Origin: Aliiroseovarius sp. S1339
GTDB taxonomy: Bacteria; Pseudomonadota; Alphaproteobacteria; Rhodobacterales; Rhodobacteraceae
Length of the DNA stretch: 64,000 nt
Direction of reading: 5' to 3'
NCBI RefSeq assembly: GCF_023195695.1
Contig: NZ_JALPQG010000006.1
Span: forward strand, 186,001 to 250,000
In this document: piece after piece, positions 1 to 8,906 of the stretch
Layout of the letters: the number at the start of each line of letters is the position of its first letter
Position numbering within the stretch: the stretch's first letter is position 1
Position numbers and translations under genes: made by a program
The notes under the pieces: model-generated
Seen by the model: the letters and a program-made list of their open reading frames with translations, nothing else
The model's database searches: none
Told to the model about the DNA's origin: nothing

Positions 1-419
1 GCGAGAAGATCGTCATACGAGATGCCAAAGACCTCGACGCCTGCGTTGTTCTGACCCGAACTGGCCATCACCTGGCCCTTGATCAGCGGCGCGGCGCGGG
101 TGACACCGGGCACCTGCGCGATGCGTGCAGCCCAGCCTTCGAAATCGGTGATTGACCGTTCAACCTGCCCGGCCTCGTTCACATGGCTTTGGGCAAAAAC
201 TTCGACATGGGCATTGGCGCCAAGGATTGTGTCGACAAATTCGTCGCGAAACCCGGTGCGCACGGCCAGCGTGATGATCAGGGCCGCGACCGCCAGCGTG
301 ATGCCAATCAGGCTGATCCACGTCATCGTGCTGACACCGCCGTCAGAACGGCGTGCGCGCAGGTACCGCCACGCGATTTGCCACTCAAACCGGGAAAACG
401 GGGCTGTGTGTTTGGACAC
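1..419 (-). CDS. lolC: Lipoprotein-releasing ABC transporter permease LolC/LolE, N-terminal part (cut by window start)
   Basis: Inner-membrane permease of the LolCDE complex, which extracts outer-membrane lipoproteins and hands them to LolA. The visible 139 residues start FSRFEWQIAWRYLRARR and run into one strong membrane helix (WISLIGITLAVAALIITLAV, about residues 29-48), followed by the TGFRDEF...ILGANAHVEV stretch that opens the MacB-like periplasmic domain. This matches the N-terminus of the LolC/LolE family. The start is GTG at 419, preceded by AGGAGACACAG; the nearest upstream ATG is out of frame. The protein runs off the window at base 1, so LolC and LolE cannot be told apart. The symbol is therefore tentative, while the family is well supported. 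Confidence 0.82.
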   Translation of the reverse strand, partial: MSKHTAPFSRFEWQIAWRYLRARRSDGGVSTMTWISLIGITLAVAALIITLAVRTGFRDEFVDTILGANAHVEVFAQSHVNEAGQVERSITDFEGWAARIAQVPGVTRAAPLIKGQVMASSGQNNAGVEVFGISYDDLL

Positions 420-745
420 CTGTGTCTCCTGACATCTTCTGTTTCGCGGCAAACTGGGGGTTCGGGGTGATAAGGTCAAGCAGAGTGCAATAAACCGGCT
501 TCGTTCCGCCTTCACACACAGGTCACCCTAACCTGTGGAGAAACAAATGTTTTCTGTGGACAACTCCTTCACACGGGAAAGTTTATCTTTACAGCGACTC
601 GGTGACCTGACACCATATCTAGTAAGGGCAAGGCGCGTAGAACGCCGAACCTAGTACAGGCATCAAGCTTTAGTGGCCATTTTGGGTCCAACTCCGACCC
701 GCCACAGGTCGGCCACATAGCTGAAAAGAATGGAAGGGCAGCGCT
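420..745. other. Divergent intergenic region between lolC/E and the ybjN-like gene
   Basis: 326 bases without a credible gene. It must hold the promoters of both divergent neighbours. I see no convincing -35/-10 pair, no riboswitch and no strong palindrome. The only clear element is the AAGGG ribosome-binding site just before the ATG at 746. Confidence 0.5.
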
Positions 746-1249
746 ATGTCCGCGACCGAGCATTTCATCGACAGTGAAGATCTTCACCCTATCGACATCG
801 TGGAAACGATTGCGGAACACCACGCGTGGGAATTCGACCGCGTCGCGGATGATCAGATCGCCATGGCGGTCGAAGGGCAATGGCGGACCTATTCGATCAC
901 GCTGGCTTGGTCGGCCTATGACGAAACCCTGCGCCTGATCTGCACGTTTGAGATGGAGCCGCCGGAAGAAAGCTTGCCGCGGCTATACGATGCGCTGAAC
1001 CGCACCAATGACATGTGCTGGACCGGGGCATTCACCTATTGGCACGAACAGCGCCTGATGGTCTATCGCTATGGTCTTGCGCTGAACGGCGGGCAGATCG
1101 TCAGCCCACAACAGATCGACCAGCTGATTTCAAGCGCAGTCGCCACGTCCGAGCGGTTCTATCCCGCCTTCCAACTGGTCTGCTGGACCGATCGCACCAT
1201 AGACGACGCGCTTCAGGTCGCCATCGCCGAAGCTTACGGCCGCGCCTAA
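746..1249 (+). CDS. YbjN domain-containing protein
   Basis: 167-residue soluble protein of the YbjN family (type III secretion chaperone-like fold, function unknown). The sequence has the family pattern: an acidic N-terminus with DIVETIAEHHAWEFDR, then AVEGQWRTYSITLAW and LRLICTFEMEPPEE, and a helical ALNRTNDMCWTGAFTYW segment. There is no signal peptide or membrane helix. An AAGGG element lies upstream of the ATG. Its stop is followed by a good intrinsic terminator before proC, so it is probably its own transcription unit. Family assignment is firm; the biochemical role is unknown. Confidence 0.8.
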   Translation: MSATEHFIDSEDLHPIDIVETIAEHHAWEFDRVADDQIAMAVEGQWRTYSITLAWSAYDETLRLICTFEMEPPEESLPRLYDALNRTNDMCWTGAFTYWHEQRLMVYRYGLALNGGQIVSPQQIDQLISSAVATSERFYPAFQLVCWTDRTIDDALQVAIAEAYGRA

Positions 1250-1273
1250 ACCCAACTTTCGACATTCCATAAG

Positions 1274-1303
1274 AAAGGCTCGGTCCATGACCGGGCTTTT
1301 TTT
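1274..1303 (+). terminator. Rho-independent terminator after the ybjN-like gene
   Basis: An 11-pair stem (AAAG-CTCGGTC against GACCGGGCTTT, one bulged G and one G-U pair) with a CAT loop, followed by a run of T. It lies 25 bases behind the stop at 1249 and separates this gene from proC. Confidence 0.75.
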
Positions 1304-1359
1304 CTGGCCCCACGCCCAAGCCGCGCGTTATCCATGACCTCAACAACGGAGGACGCATC

Positions 1360-2187
1360 ATGGGCGCTGGTGATATGAAGGATCTGGAAGCACGCGGTCT
1401 TGTGCTTCTGGGCTGCGGAAAAATGGGGTCGGCGATGCTGGAAGGTTGGCTGGCACAAGGTCTGCCCGCCGGGTCGGTCTGGGTGAACGATCCTTATCCA
1501 TCGGACTGGCTGTCTGCGCAGGAGGGTCTGAACTTGAACGTGGACCTGCCCGACAACCCGGCGATCGTTCTGGTCGCCGTGAAGCCGCAAATGATGGCAG
1601 ATGCGCTACCAACACTGGCAAGCTTCGGCAACGGCACGACCCTGTTCCTATCGGTTGCCGCCGGCACGCCGATAGCGGCCTATGAGGCGATGCTGGGGGA
1701 CCAAACCCCGATCATCCGCGCCATGCCCAACACCCCCGCCGCCATCGCGCGCGGCATCACCGCGATCTGCGGCAACGATCAAGCGACCCCCGCCCATCTG
1801 GATATGGCCGAGGCGCTATTGTCCGCCGTCGGGCAAGTTGTCCAGCTGGACGGCGAGCATCAGATGGACGCCGTGACCGCCGTGTCCGGCTCTGGCCCCG
1901 CCTATGTCTTTCACCTGATTGAAACGCTGGCCACTGCAGGGGCGGCGCAGGGTCTGACACCAGAGCTATCATTGCAGCTTGCCAAGGCCACCGTCGCCGG
2001 TGCAGGCGCGCTGGCGATGCAGGCCAATGACGACCCGGCCCAGTTGCGGGTCAACGTGACCAGCCCCGGCGGCACCACGGCAGCCGCGCTTGAGGTGTTG
2101 ATGAACGAAACAGACGGCTTCCCCGCCCTGCTGAACCGCGCCGTCGCAGCCGCCGCCAACCGATCCAAGGAGCTTGCAAATGGGTGA
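1360..2187 (+). CDS. proC: Pyrroline-5-carboxylate reductase
   Basis: Catalyses the last step of proline synthesis, NAD(P)H reduction of 1-pyrroline-5-carboxylate to L-proline, in the cytoplasm. The 275 residues are the normal family length. The N-terminal Rossmann motif GCGKMGSAML is at about residues 18-27, RAMPNTPAAI lies near residue 120, and the C-terminal dimer domain carries the AVSGSGPAYVF signature (about 173-183) and VTSPGGTTAAAL. GGAGG sits 9 bases before the ATG at 1360; a second in-frame ATG at 1375 is possible but less well placed. The 3' end overlaps the next gene by 8 bases, and the three genes to 3468 appear to form one operon. Confidence 0.95.
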   Translation: MGAGDMKDLEARGLVLLGCGKMGSAMLEGWLAQGLPAGSVWVNDPYPSDWLSAQEGLNLNVDLPDNPAIVLVAVKPQMMADALPTLASFGNGTTLFLSVAAGTPIAAYEAMLGDQTPIIRAMPNTPAAIARGITAICGNDQATPAHLDMAEALLSAVGQVVQLDGEHQMDAVTAVSGSGPAYVFHLIETLATAGAAQGLTPELSLQLAKATVAGAGALAMQANDDPAQLRVNVTSPGGTTAAALEVLMNETDGFPALLNRAVAAAANRSKELANG

Positions 2188-2518
2188 TCTTAGCTTCGAC
2201 GATTTCCTGAAAGTGGACATTCGCAAGGGGACCATCACCCGCGCCGAACCCTTCCCCGAGGCCCGCAAGCCCGCCATCAAGCTTTGGGTCGATTTCGGGC
2301 CAGAGCTTGGCGAGAAGAAAAGCTCGGCCCAGATCACCACGCATTACGACCCCGAAATGCTGGTGGGCAAAGAGGTTCTGGCCGTCGTCAACTTCCCACC
2401 TCGCCAGATCGGCCCGGTGATGAGCGAGGTTCTGGTGCTTGGCCTACCTGACGAGAACGAAGATATCGTGCTGTTGACCCCGGATAAATCTGTGCCCAAC
2501 GGCGCAAGGATGTATTGA
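2180..2518 (+). CDS. tRNA-binding-domain protein, CsaA-like
   Basis: 112-residue protein consisting of a single OB-fold tRNA-binding domain (EMAP/CsaA family). Diagnostic stretches are FLKVDIRKGTI at the start, KKSSAQIT near the middle, and VNFPPRQIGPVMSEVLVLG toward the C-terminus. CsaA proteins are described as small dimeric chaperone-like or tRNA-binding proteins. The ATG at 2180 has AAGGAG 7 bases upstream, inside the end of proC, which argues for translational coupling. The stop overlaps the next start (TGATG). I use no gene symbol because the family has several subgroups. Confidence 0.85.
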   Translation: MGDLSFDDFLKVDIRKGTITRAEPFPEARKPAIKLWVDFGPELGEKKSSAQITTHYDPEMLVGKEVLAVVNFPPRQIGPVMSEVLVLGLPDENEDIVLLTPDKSVPNGARMY

Positions 2519-3468
2519 TGAAGCTCTTTATCTCTCGCCCCCTGCCCGACGCCGTGATCGACCGCGCCCGTGCCGGTTTCGATGTGACTCTGCGCGAGGA
2601 TACCACATCCATGTCGCATGACGAGATGGTGACGAGCCTGCGTGATTTCGACCTGGTGCTGCCCACGCTGGGCGATTTCTACTCGGCCGAGGTGTTCAAG
2701 GCGGCAGGGACTATCCGCGCCAAGTTGCTGGCCAATTTCGGTGTGGGCTACAACCATATCGACGTGGACGCCGCCCGCGCGCATGGCGTCGCAGTCTCAA
2801 ACACACCGGGCGCGGTGACAGACGCCACCGCCGACACGGCGATGACGCTGACCCTGATGACCGCGCGCCGGGCGGGTGAAGGCGAACGGCTGGTGCGGGC
2901 CGGTAGATGGGAAGGCTGGCACCCGACGCAGATGCTTGGCCTGCACGTCACCGGCAAAACCATCGGCATCATTGGGATGGGGCGGATTGGCGAGGCGATT
3001 GCCGCGCGGTGTCATCATGGATTCGGCATGGACGTGATGTTCTACAACCGCTCCCCGAAATCCCCACCCTTTCCAGCGCGCCAGATGGACAGCATTGGGG
3101 ACGTTGCCGCCGCCAGTGATATTCTGGTAATCGCCGTGCCGGGCGGGGCTGACACTAGACACTTGATCGGCGCGGACACCTTCGCCGAGATGCAAAACCA
3201 CGCCATCTTCGTGAACATCGCGCGCGGAGAGATCGTGGATGAAGCCGCCCTGATCAACGCGCTGGACGCCGGGCAAATCGCGGGCGCGGGGCTGGACGTT
3301 TACGAATTTGAACCCAAAGTGCCCGACGCGCTGATTGCCCGCGAAAACGTCACCCTGCTGCCCCATCTGGGCACCGCGACGTTAGAGGTGCGCACAGCAA
3401 TGGGCATGTTGGCCGTAGAAAACCTGGAAGCCTTCGCGGCGGGTGACGATTTGGTCAGCCCTGTCTGA
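2518..3468 (+). CDS. D-isomer-specific 2-hydroxyacid dehydrogenase (glyoxylate/hydroxypyruvate reductase-like)
   Basis: 316-residue NAD(P)-dependent dehydrogenase. The catalytic-domain signature KLLANFGVGYNHIDV is near residue 75, the Rossmann motif GMGRIGEAI near 157, NIARGEIVDEAAL with the substrate-binding Arg near 240, and LLPHLGTAT with the catalytic His near 285. The conserved Glu lies in the VYEFEPKV region. The GVGYNHIDVDAA pattern and length fit glyoxylate reductase-type members (GyaR/GRHPR), but formate or other 2-ketoacids as substrate cannot be excluded. It starts at the ATG overlapping the previous stop. The ORF ends one base before the end of convergent tdk. Confidence 0.85.
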   Translation: MKLFISRPLPDAVIDRARAGFDVTLREDTTSMSHDEMVTSLRDFDLVLPTLGDFYSAEVFKAAGTIRAKLLANFGVGYNHIDVDAARAHGVAVSNTPGAVTDATADTAMTLTLMTARRAGEGERLVRAGRWEGWHPTQMLGLHVTGKTIGIIGMGRIGEAIAARCHHGFGMDVMFYNRSPKSPPFPARQMDSIGDVAAASDILVIAVPGGADTRHLIGADTFAEMQNHAIFVNIARGEIVDEAALINALDAGQIAGAGLDVYEFEPKVPDALIARENVTLLPHLGTATLEVRTAMGMLAVENLEAFAAGDDLVSPV

Positions 3469-3469
3469 C

Positions 3470-4063
3470 CTAAGCGCCGGTGTCAGGATCCCCGACCGCC
3501 TCGCGCCAGTGACGGCGGCAGAGCGAAACATAGGTCTCGTTCCCACCGATCTGCACCTGATCACCATCGGTCAGCACGTTACCGGCATCGTCTTGCCGCA
3601 CCACCATCGTGGCTTTCTTGCCGCAATGGCAAATCGTGCGCACCTCGCGCATTTCATCTGCCAGCGCCAGCAACGCCGCCGATCCCGGAAACAGATTGCC
3701 CTGAAAATCAACGCGCAATCCGTAGCACATGACAGGCACGCCAAGGTCATCGACCGCACGCGCAAGTTGCCACACCTGATCGGGTTCAAGAAATTGGGCT
3801 TCGTCAATGAAAACACACGCGCACGGGCCTGCGTCCAATCGCGTTTTGATTTTCTGAAACAGATCCTCGCCGACCTCGAATGTGTCAGCGTCCGATCCAA
3901 TCCCGATCCGGCTGCCAATCCGGGCAGACCCGATTCGATCATCAAGTTTTGCCGTGATCAAATAGGTCTGCATACCGCGTTCGCCATAATTATGGCTGGC
4001 TTGCAAAAGCAGGGTCGATTTGCCCGCATTCATCGTCGAATATTGAAAGTACAGTTTGGCCAT
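3470..4063 (-). CDS. tdk: Thymidine kinase (class II)
   Basis: ATP-dependent phosphorylation of thymidine for salvage. The 197 residues match the bacterial class II enzyme: P-loop MNAGKST (about 11-17), DDRIGSARIGSRIG, the catalytic-base segment VFIDEAQFLE (about 86-95), CYGLRVDFQG, and a zinc-binding set TICHCGKKA plus CRRHW with the same C-x-C spacing that E. coli Tdk shows. The nucleoside-binding lasso GGNETYVS is present. It converges on the 2-hydroxyacid dehydrogenase with a one-base gap. No strong ribosome-binding site is obvious before the ATG. Confidence 0.95.
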   Translation of the reverse strand: MAKLYFQYSTMNAGKSTLLLQASHNYGERGMQTYLITAKLDDRIGSARIGSRIGIGSDADTFEVGEDLFQKIKTRLDAGPCACVFIDEAQFLEPDQVWQLARAVDDLGVPVMCYGLRVDFQGNLFPGSAALLALADEMREVRTICHCGKKATMVVRQDDAGNVLTDGDQVQIGGNETYVSLCRRHWREAVGDPDTGA

Positions 4064-4423
4064 GCACAGGGATTACGCGTCACCAACGCTGTGATCAAGA
4101 GCATCCCTCAATGCGCGCGCAGGCGAAAAGGGGGCGACAGGACGAATTCGTTACCGAGGCCTGCGGGTCGAAACCCTGGGGATGGAACGGACCTCATACT
4201 CAATACTCGTGCCCTGCCGACACTGACCTGGACAACATGCCCAAATCTCCCACCATCAAACACATGATGGGCCCTTTCCACGCGCTGGCGCAACTTGCGC
4301 CAAGCACTCGATAAACTCACCAACTTGCCACAGTTTAAATAAGCCATTCCATTGCGCGTAGAATAATGGGAAAAGAAAGTCGTATTTCCCCGCAATGTAA
4401 TGCGGTCTTGCAGAGTTTACGTG
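4064..4423. other. Divergent intergenic region, tdk to the CII-like gene
   Basis: 360 bases without a credible coding region. It contains one clean small hairpin, TGGCGCA-ACT-TGCGCCA at 4286-4302, not followed by T residues, and an AT-rich stretch at 4320-4400 that probably holds the promoter of the gene at 4424. A stretch near 4160-4180 (GCGGGTCGAAACCC) looks like a tRNA T-arm, but no cloverleaf can be built around it. Confidence 0.45.
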
Positions 4424-4882
4424 ATGGAAAGTACTGGCAGCTACTTGAAAAAACACACCGAGGCGCTGGTCAAGGATGTGGGACTTGAGGCGGCGTGTGA
4501 ACTTACCGGCAAATCCAAGGCCACGCTGGGCCGATATTATTCCGACAGCGACGAACATTCTGACAGGTTTATGCCGGTGGACGCGGTGGCCGCGCTGGAA
4601 AAAGCCTCGCGCTATCCGCATGTCACCAGCGCGCTGGCTGAACTTCAGGGCATCACCATGTCCTATGATGCCGAACGCAAGAACGCACCGGACGGCGGCG
4701 TAAATTCCGACGTTATTGCCCTGTCGCAGCGCTTTGCGATGCTGATGGGCGAATATCAGCAGTCCATTTTGGACGGTGTAATCTCGATCAATGAAGCCAA
4801 ACGCCTGCTGCGCGAAACGCTAGCGCTTCAACATGTTCTGATCGACATGAAGCTGCATCTGGAAGAAGAAAGCGGAAGCTAA
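4424..4882 (+). CDS. Putative small DNA-binding protein with CII-like helix-turn-helix
   Basis: 152 residues, function not known to me. The N-terminal third (LVKDVGLEAACELTGKSK then ATLGRYYSD) has the spacing of a helix-turn-helix like that of phage CII or Cro-type regulators. The C-terminal half is helical and acidic (ALSQRFAMLMGEY, INEAKRLLRETLAL, ending EEESGS) and may oligomerise. No membrane helix or signal peptide is present. An earlier in-frame ATG at 4400 would add MRSCRVYV; I prefer 4424 because the similarity to HTH proteins begins just after it, but neither start has a clear ribosome-binding site. The gene stands alone between divergent tdk and a convergent IMPACT-family gene. Confidence 0.7.
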   Translation: MESTGSYLKKHTEALVKDVGLEAACELTGKSKATLGRYYSDSDEHSDRFMPVDAVAALEKASRYPHVTSALAELQGITMSYDAERKNAPDGGVNSDVIALSQRFAMLMGEYQQSILDGVISINEAKRLLRETLALQHVLIDMKLHLEEESGS

Positions 4883-4914
4883 TCGGCGCTTGGTGGCGAC
4901 ACAAGATCTCCACC

Positions 4915-5283
4915 CTAGCTGCGCGCGGGCAGATCAGCATGAGCTATGTAATGGTCCACGCAATCCTGCACACGACGAAACCGATCACCACCCAGTTTGG
5001 TGCCGCCGAACCAGCGGGTGACGACGATGACGTGACCGTGCAGCCCTTCACGCTCTAACATCCGCAAGATGACCAGCCCAGCCCCGGCCTCTCCATCATC
5101 GCCTTTAACGGGGCCCGCGTCGAGCAGCAGCGCCGCCCATGTGTTGTGAGATGCCTTGGCGAACCGTTTGTCGCGCGTCAGCGTTTTCAAAAAAGCCTTC
5201 ACATCGGCGCGCGACGCGACGGGGCCACCCGACACAGCGTATTTTGACCCTCGGTCCGTCAGAAATCCGTTGAACTGCTGCAT
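4915..5283 (-). CDS. IMPACT (UPF0029/YigZ-N) family protein
   Basis: 122 residues covering just the IMPACT N-terminal domain. Signatures are DRGSKYAVSGGPV, KASHNTWAALL, the GDDGEAGAG turn, and VVTRWFGGTKLGGDRF. Bacterial YigZ has an extra C-terminal domain that is missing here, a short form common in alphaproteobacteria. The family is implicated in translation regulation or ribosome association by homology to yeast Yih1 and mammalian IMPACT; the bacterial role is uncertain. The ATG at 5283 lies about 90 bases from the divergent start at 5377. Confidence 0.82.
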   Translation of the reverse strand: MQQFNGFLTDRGSKYAVSGGPVASRADVKAFLKTLTRDKRFAKASHNTWAALLLDAGPVKGDDGEAGAGLVILRMLEREGLHGHVIVVTRWFGGTKLGGDRFRRVQDCVDHYIAHADLPARS

Positions 5284-5376
5284 ATACCCCCGCTGATCAT
5301 CCCAGTATAAGCAGCGCTACCCTCCGCGACCAGACGAGGCGCTGGCCTTTGGCGCGTGATCGCGTAAACTCGACAT

Positions 5377-5619
5377 ATGTTTACTATTGAGCACGAATTT
5401 GATGCCACCGTCGTTACCCTTGTGGACGAAGGCGGCCAGCATTTGAACGAAGATGTCACCATCAACGCGTTTGACGATTGCGTCACGCTGGAACAATGGG
5501 ATCCGCGCACTGATCTGGTGCATCGGATCACGCTGTCCCTTGCGCAGCTTGGTGACCTGACAGCGGCGTTAAACCTGCCAGAAGGGATTTATCGGTCCGC
5601 CAAAACTACGGGCGACTAA
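5377..5619 (+). CDS. Conserved small hypothetical protein
   Basis: 80-residue acidic protein beginning [19 protein letters not shown] and containing [15 protein letters not shown] and [18 protein letters not shown]. It has alternating beta-strand character and no membrane segments. I do not recognise a named domain. It looks real because base use at third positions is G/C-biased as in its neighbours and its end overlaps the end of convergent glpK by 14 bases. No function can be assigned. Confidence 0.65.
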   Translation: MFTIEHEFDATVVTLVDEGGQHLNEDVTINAFDDCVTLEQWDPRTDLVHRITLSLAQLGDLTAALNLPEGIYRSAKTTGD

Positions 5620-7072
5620 GCGTTCGGCTGACCGCATCCTGCCACGCGTCATAACGGCGGTCGCGGGTGGGTGCGTCCATCTTGACCTCGAACCGGTGGT
5701 CCAGCGCCCAGCGCGTGGCAAACCCATCTTGATCCGGATAAATACCCGCTTTCATCCCGGCCAGCCACGCGACGCCCAGCGCCGTGGTCTCCAGCACAGT
5801 CGGGCGATCCACAGCCGCACCGGTGATGTCTGCCAAGAACTGCATGGTCCAATCGGACGCCGCCATACCGCCATCGACGCGCAAAACCGTTTCGCTGTCA
5901 TGGCCCATATCTGCCTGCATTGCCGTCAAAAGGTCACGGGTCTGAAAGCCGAAGCTTTCAAGTGCCGCGCGGGCAAATTCCTTCGGGCCAGACGCGCGCG
6001 TCAAACCAAAAACTGCGCCGCGGCATTCCGCATCCCAATAGGGCGCACCAAGCCCGGTGAAAGCCGGGACGAGAATGACCTCTTGTTCGGGATCGGCGGC
6101 TTCTGCCATCTCACCCGTCTGCGCGGCATCATCAATAACCCCCAACCCATCGCGCAGCCACTGCACTGCGGCCCCGGCGATAAATATCGACCCCTCCAGT
6201 GCATAGGTCGGCTTGCCGTCCAGTTGATAGGCAATGGTCGTCAGTAGCCGATTGGTCGATGCAACGGGCACATCCCCCGTGTTCAGAAGCGCAAAACATC
6301 CAGTTCCATAGGTCGATTTCATCATGCCGGGCTTGAAACAGGCCTGCCCGATTGTCGCTGCTTGCTGATCACCCGCCACGCCAAGGATGGGCGTCTTGCC
6401 CCCCAACAAATCCGTCGCGCCAAACTCGGCGGCGCAATCCAGCACCTCGGGCAGCATCGACATCGGAATGTTCAGAAGCGCACAAATGTCCGCATCCCAC
6501 GCGCCGGTTTTGATGTCGTAAAGCATGGTGCGCGCAGCGTTGGTGGCGTCGGTAACATGCCGCGCCCCACCCGTCAGACGCCAGATCAGGAACGTATCGA
6601 CCGTGCCAAACGCCAACTTACCAGCCTCGGCGCGCGCGCGGGCACCATCGACATTGTCCAAAATCCACGCCAGCTTCGTGGCCGAGAAATAGGGGTCCAA
6701 CAACAACCCCGTGCGATCTGTCACAAGCGCTTCGTGCCCCGCTTGTTTCAGCGCCGCGCAATTGTCTGCGGTGCGACGGTCCTGCCAGACTATAGCGTTG
6801 TGGATCGCTTTGCCTGTGGCACGGTCCCATACCAGCGTCGTCTCGCGCTGGTTGGTGATCCCGATGGCCGCGACATCTGCGCCGTTGGCGACCTCAAGGC
6901 AGGTTTCGCGGACGGTATTCCAGATATCTTCCGGATCATGTTCTACCCAACCGGAGGCCGGGAAATGCTGTTTAAACTCTCGCTGCGCGCTTCGGGTCGG
7001 GCGTATGTCTTCATCAAACAAAATGGCGCGCGACGATGTGGTGCCCTGATCAATGGCTAGAATTTGGGTCAT
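5606..7072 (-). CDS. glpK: Glycerol kinase
   Basis: Phosphorylates glycerol to sn-glycerol-3-phosphate with ATP. FGGY family, 488 residues. The N-terminal phosphate-binding motif DQGTTSSRA is at about 7-15, the glycerol-contact segment [11 protein letters not shown] follows, then [16 protein letters not shown], the second ATPase motif [13 protein letters not shown], and the C-terminal hinge signature [20 protein letters not shown]. The ATG at 7072 has GGAG 6 bases upstream and begins [10 protein letters not shown]; a longer reading to 7129 adds only non-homologous residues. No glpD, glpF or glpR is adjacent. Its promoter shares the 138-base gap with the divergent flavoprotein at 7211. Confidence 0.95.
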   Translation of the reverse strand: MTQILAIDQGTTSSRAILFDEDIRPTRSAQREFKQHFPASGWVEHDPEDIWNTVRETCLEVANGADVAAIGITNQRETTLVWDRATGKAIHNAIVWQDRRTADNCAALKQAGHEALVTDRTGLLLDPYFSATKLAWILDNVDGARARAEAGKLAFGTVDTFLIWRLTGGARHVTDATNAARTMLYDIKTGAWDADICALLNIPMSMLPEVLDCAAEFGATDLLGGKTPILGVAGDQQAATIGQACFKPGMMKSTYGTGCFALLNTGDVPVASTNRLLTTIAYQLDGKPTYALEGSIFIAGAAVQWLRDGLGVIDDAAQTGEMAEAADPEQEVILVPAFTGLGAPYWDAECRGAVFGLTRASGPKEFARAALESFGFQTRDLLTAMQADMGHDSETVLRVDGGMAASDWTMQFLADITGAAVDRPTVLETTALGVAWLAGMKAGIYPDQDGFATRWALDHRFEVKMDAPTRDRRYDAWQDAVSRTLSRP

Positions 7073-7210
7073 GAAATCTCCGATCACCGAATGAATCGCC
7101 GCCCTGTCGCGACAAGATATCGCTAACATTCCGGTGCGGACCTGTCACGGGGGATTGCGACTATACCTTGCGCCTGCTCAGGCATACTTTGCATGAAAAC
7201 AGGAGGTCAC

Positions 7211-8617
7211 ATGGATTTGTTGGAACGCCTTCGCAAGACCATCGGCGAGGCCCATGTGCTGACTGGGGCCGATACGGCCCCTTGGGCCAGCGACTGGCTG
7301 GGCAAGTATCACAGCGCCCCGATGGCCGTGCTGCGGCCCGGCACGACCGCAGATGTGCAGGCTGTCATGGCAATCGCGCATGAGACCGGAACGCCAGTGG
7401 TGCCAGTCTCGGGCAACACCAGCCTGTCTGGTGGCACGCAAGCGCCTGCAGGCAGTCTTGTTCTGTCTTTGTCGCGCATGAACCGCATCCGCGACATCCG
7501 TCCCGAGGCACGGCTTGCCGTCGTCGATGGTGGCGTGGTGCTGGTAAATCTGCAAACCGCTGTCGCGTCCCACGGCCTGAGCTTTCCAATGAGTTTCGGT
7601 GCCAAAGGGTCGTGCATGATCGCCGGGATGCTCGCCACCAATGCGGGCGGGTCAAACGTCGTGCGCCATGGTAACACCCGTGACCTGTGCATCGGTATCG
7701 AAGCAGTTTTACCGAACGGTGAGCTGCTTGATCTGATGAGCGAGTTGCACAAGGACAATTCCGGCTATGATCTGCGTGATTTGTTGATCGGGTCAGAAGG
7801 CACGCTGGCGATTATCACCGGTGCGGTTTTGAAGCTTGTCCCTGCCCCAAAAGCACGCGCAACGGCCATGCTCGCCGTTAAGTCGCTGGGCGACGCGCTG
7901 GCAATCCTGAACCAATTACAAGACGCGACAGGCCGCGCGGTTGAGGCGTTCGAATATATGCCCGACCGGTATTTCGACGCCTTGGCGGCGAAACGACCGG
8001 ATTTCCGCCCGCCATTTGCAGACCCTCACGCGATCAACATCTTGGCCGAGATCGGGTCGACCGTGGCGCGGGATGCCACGCACGAAGACGATGGCTCGGT
8101 GCCGCTGAACAACCGGCTGGAAGAGGTTCTGGCGGGCTTCATGGAAGATGGCGCGATCATCGATGCCGTCATCGCCCAGAACGACGCCCAGCGCGCCCAG
8201 ATGTGGGAAAGTCGCGAAGCCGCCGCCGAGGTCATCCTGTCGCGCCACCCGCTGGTGAACAACGACATCGCCTTGCCACTGGATCGGGTCGAGGCATTTC
8301 TGACGCGCATGGGCGATGAGCTGACTCAAATCGACCCGCTTGCCGAGGTCATCGAGGTCGCGCATCTGGGCGACGGAAACATCCACTACACGGTCTTTCC
8401 CAGCGACGCCGCCCTTGCCGATCCGATCATGGAACGGGTCGAGGAAGTGACCATCGCCCTAGGTGGCAGTTTCTCGGCCGAGCACGGCATTGGGCTGTCA
8501 AAACTGCCCTCCATGCGGCGGCGCAAAGACAGAGTTGCTTTGGCTGTGATGCGGCAAGTCAAGCAGGCGTTGGACCCAAAGGGGATCATGAATCCGGGGA
8601 AGATGCTGCCGGACTAA
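7211..8617 (+). CDS. FAD-linked oxidoreductase of the GlcD / D-2-hydroxyglutarate dehydrogenase family
   Basis: 468-residue flavoprotein of the VAO/PCMH family that oxidises a D-2-hydroxyacid, reducing FAD. The FAD-binding loop is PVVPVSGNTSLSGGT, followed by GAKGSCMIAGMLATNAGGS and LLIGSEGTLAIIT. The C-terminal FAD-oxidase half ends with the metal/substrate segments VAHLGDGNIHYTVF and FSAEHGIGLSKL. This layout is shared by glycolate oxidase GlcD, D-lactate dehydrogenase and D2HGDH; the sequence alone does not choose the substrate. AGGAGG lies 4 bases before the ATG at 7211, which decides against an in-frame ATG at 7193. There are no glcE/glcF neighbours, so it probably works alone. Confidence 0.88.
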   Translation: MDLLERLRKTIGEAHVLTGADTAPWASDWLGKYHSAPMAVLRPGTTADVQAVMAIAHETGTPVVPVSGNTSLSGGTQAPAGSLVLSLSRMNRIRDIRPEARLAVVDGGVVLVNLQTAVASHGLSFPMSFGAKGSCMIAGMLATNAGGSNVVRHGNTRDLCIGIEAVLPNGELLDLMSELHKDNSGYDLRDLLIGSEGTLAIITGAVLKLVPAPKARATAMLAVKSLGDALAILNQLQDATGRAVEAFEYMPDRYFDALAAKRPDFRPPFADPHAINILAEIGSTVARDATHEDDGSVPLNNRLEEVLAGFMEDGAIIDAVIAQNDAQRAQMWESREAAAEVILSRHPLVNNDIALPLDRVEAFLTRMGDELTQIDPLAEVIEVAHLGDGNIHYTVFPSDAALADPIMERVEEVTIALGGSFSAEHGIGLSKLPSMRRRKDRVALAVMRQVKQALDPKGIMNPGKMLPD

Positions 8618-8906
8618 CACGCGCGGGGAAAGACCGGATAGCGGCATTGAGTCCAGAGCGCTTAACCCTCGGGGGTTGTCAAATTTCCGAAGGATGCGGA
8701 GGTCGGCCATTCGTTGACGGTTCGGCTGGAGAGAACCCAGACAACCGATGATGGACATGTGCATGGTAAGCCACGAGGTGTTGTAAGAACATCCGCCTCA
8801 CAAAATGGCGCTTCGCGTGGTCAGTCAAGTGGCACAGGCTCTAGGCAACTTTGTGACCGTGCAGCCAGTCAGCCAAGTGCAAATTTCGTAATGTTTCTAA
8901 CCCGTG
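8618..8906. other. Intergenic space between the flavoprotein and a convergent MFS-like gene
   Basis: 289 bases. A plus-strand open frame crosses it into the MFS gene, but it has no ribosome-binding site and no recognisable family. I see no terminator with a T-run. Base composition begins to fall in GC here, marking the left edge of a compositionally distinct patch that includes the permease gene. Confidence 0.4.

Noticed and set aside
4130-4200. A T-arm-like stretch suggesting a tRNA
   Set aside because: No acceptor stem, D-arm or anticodon arm can be paired around it.
3443-4267. A 274-codon plus-strand frame opposite tdk
   Set aside because: It is antisense to thymidine kinase, whose motifs are all intact on the minus strand.
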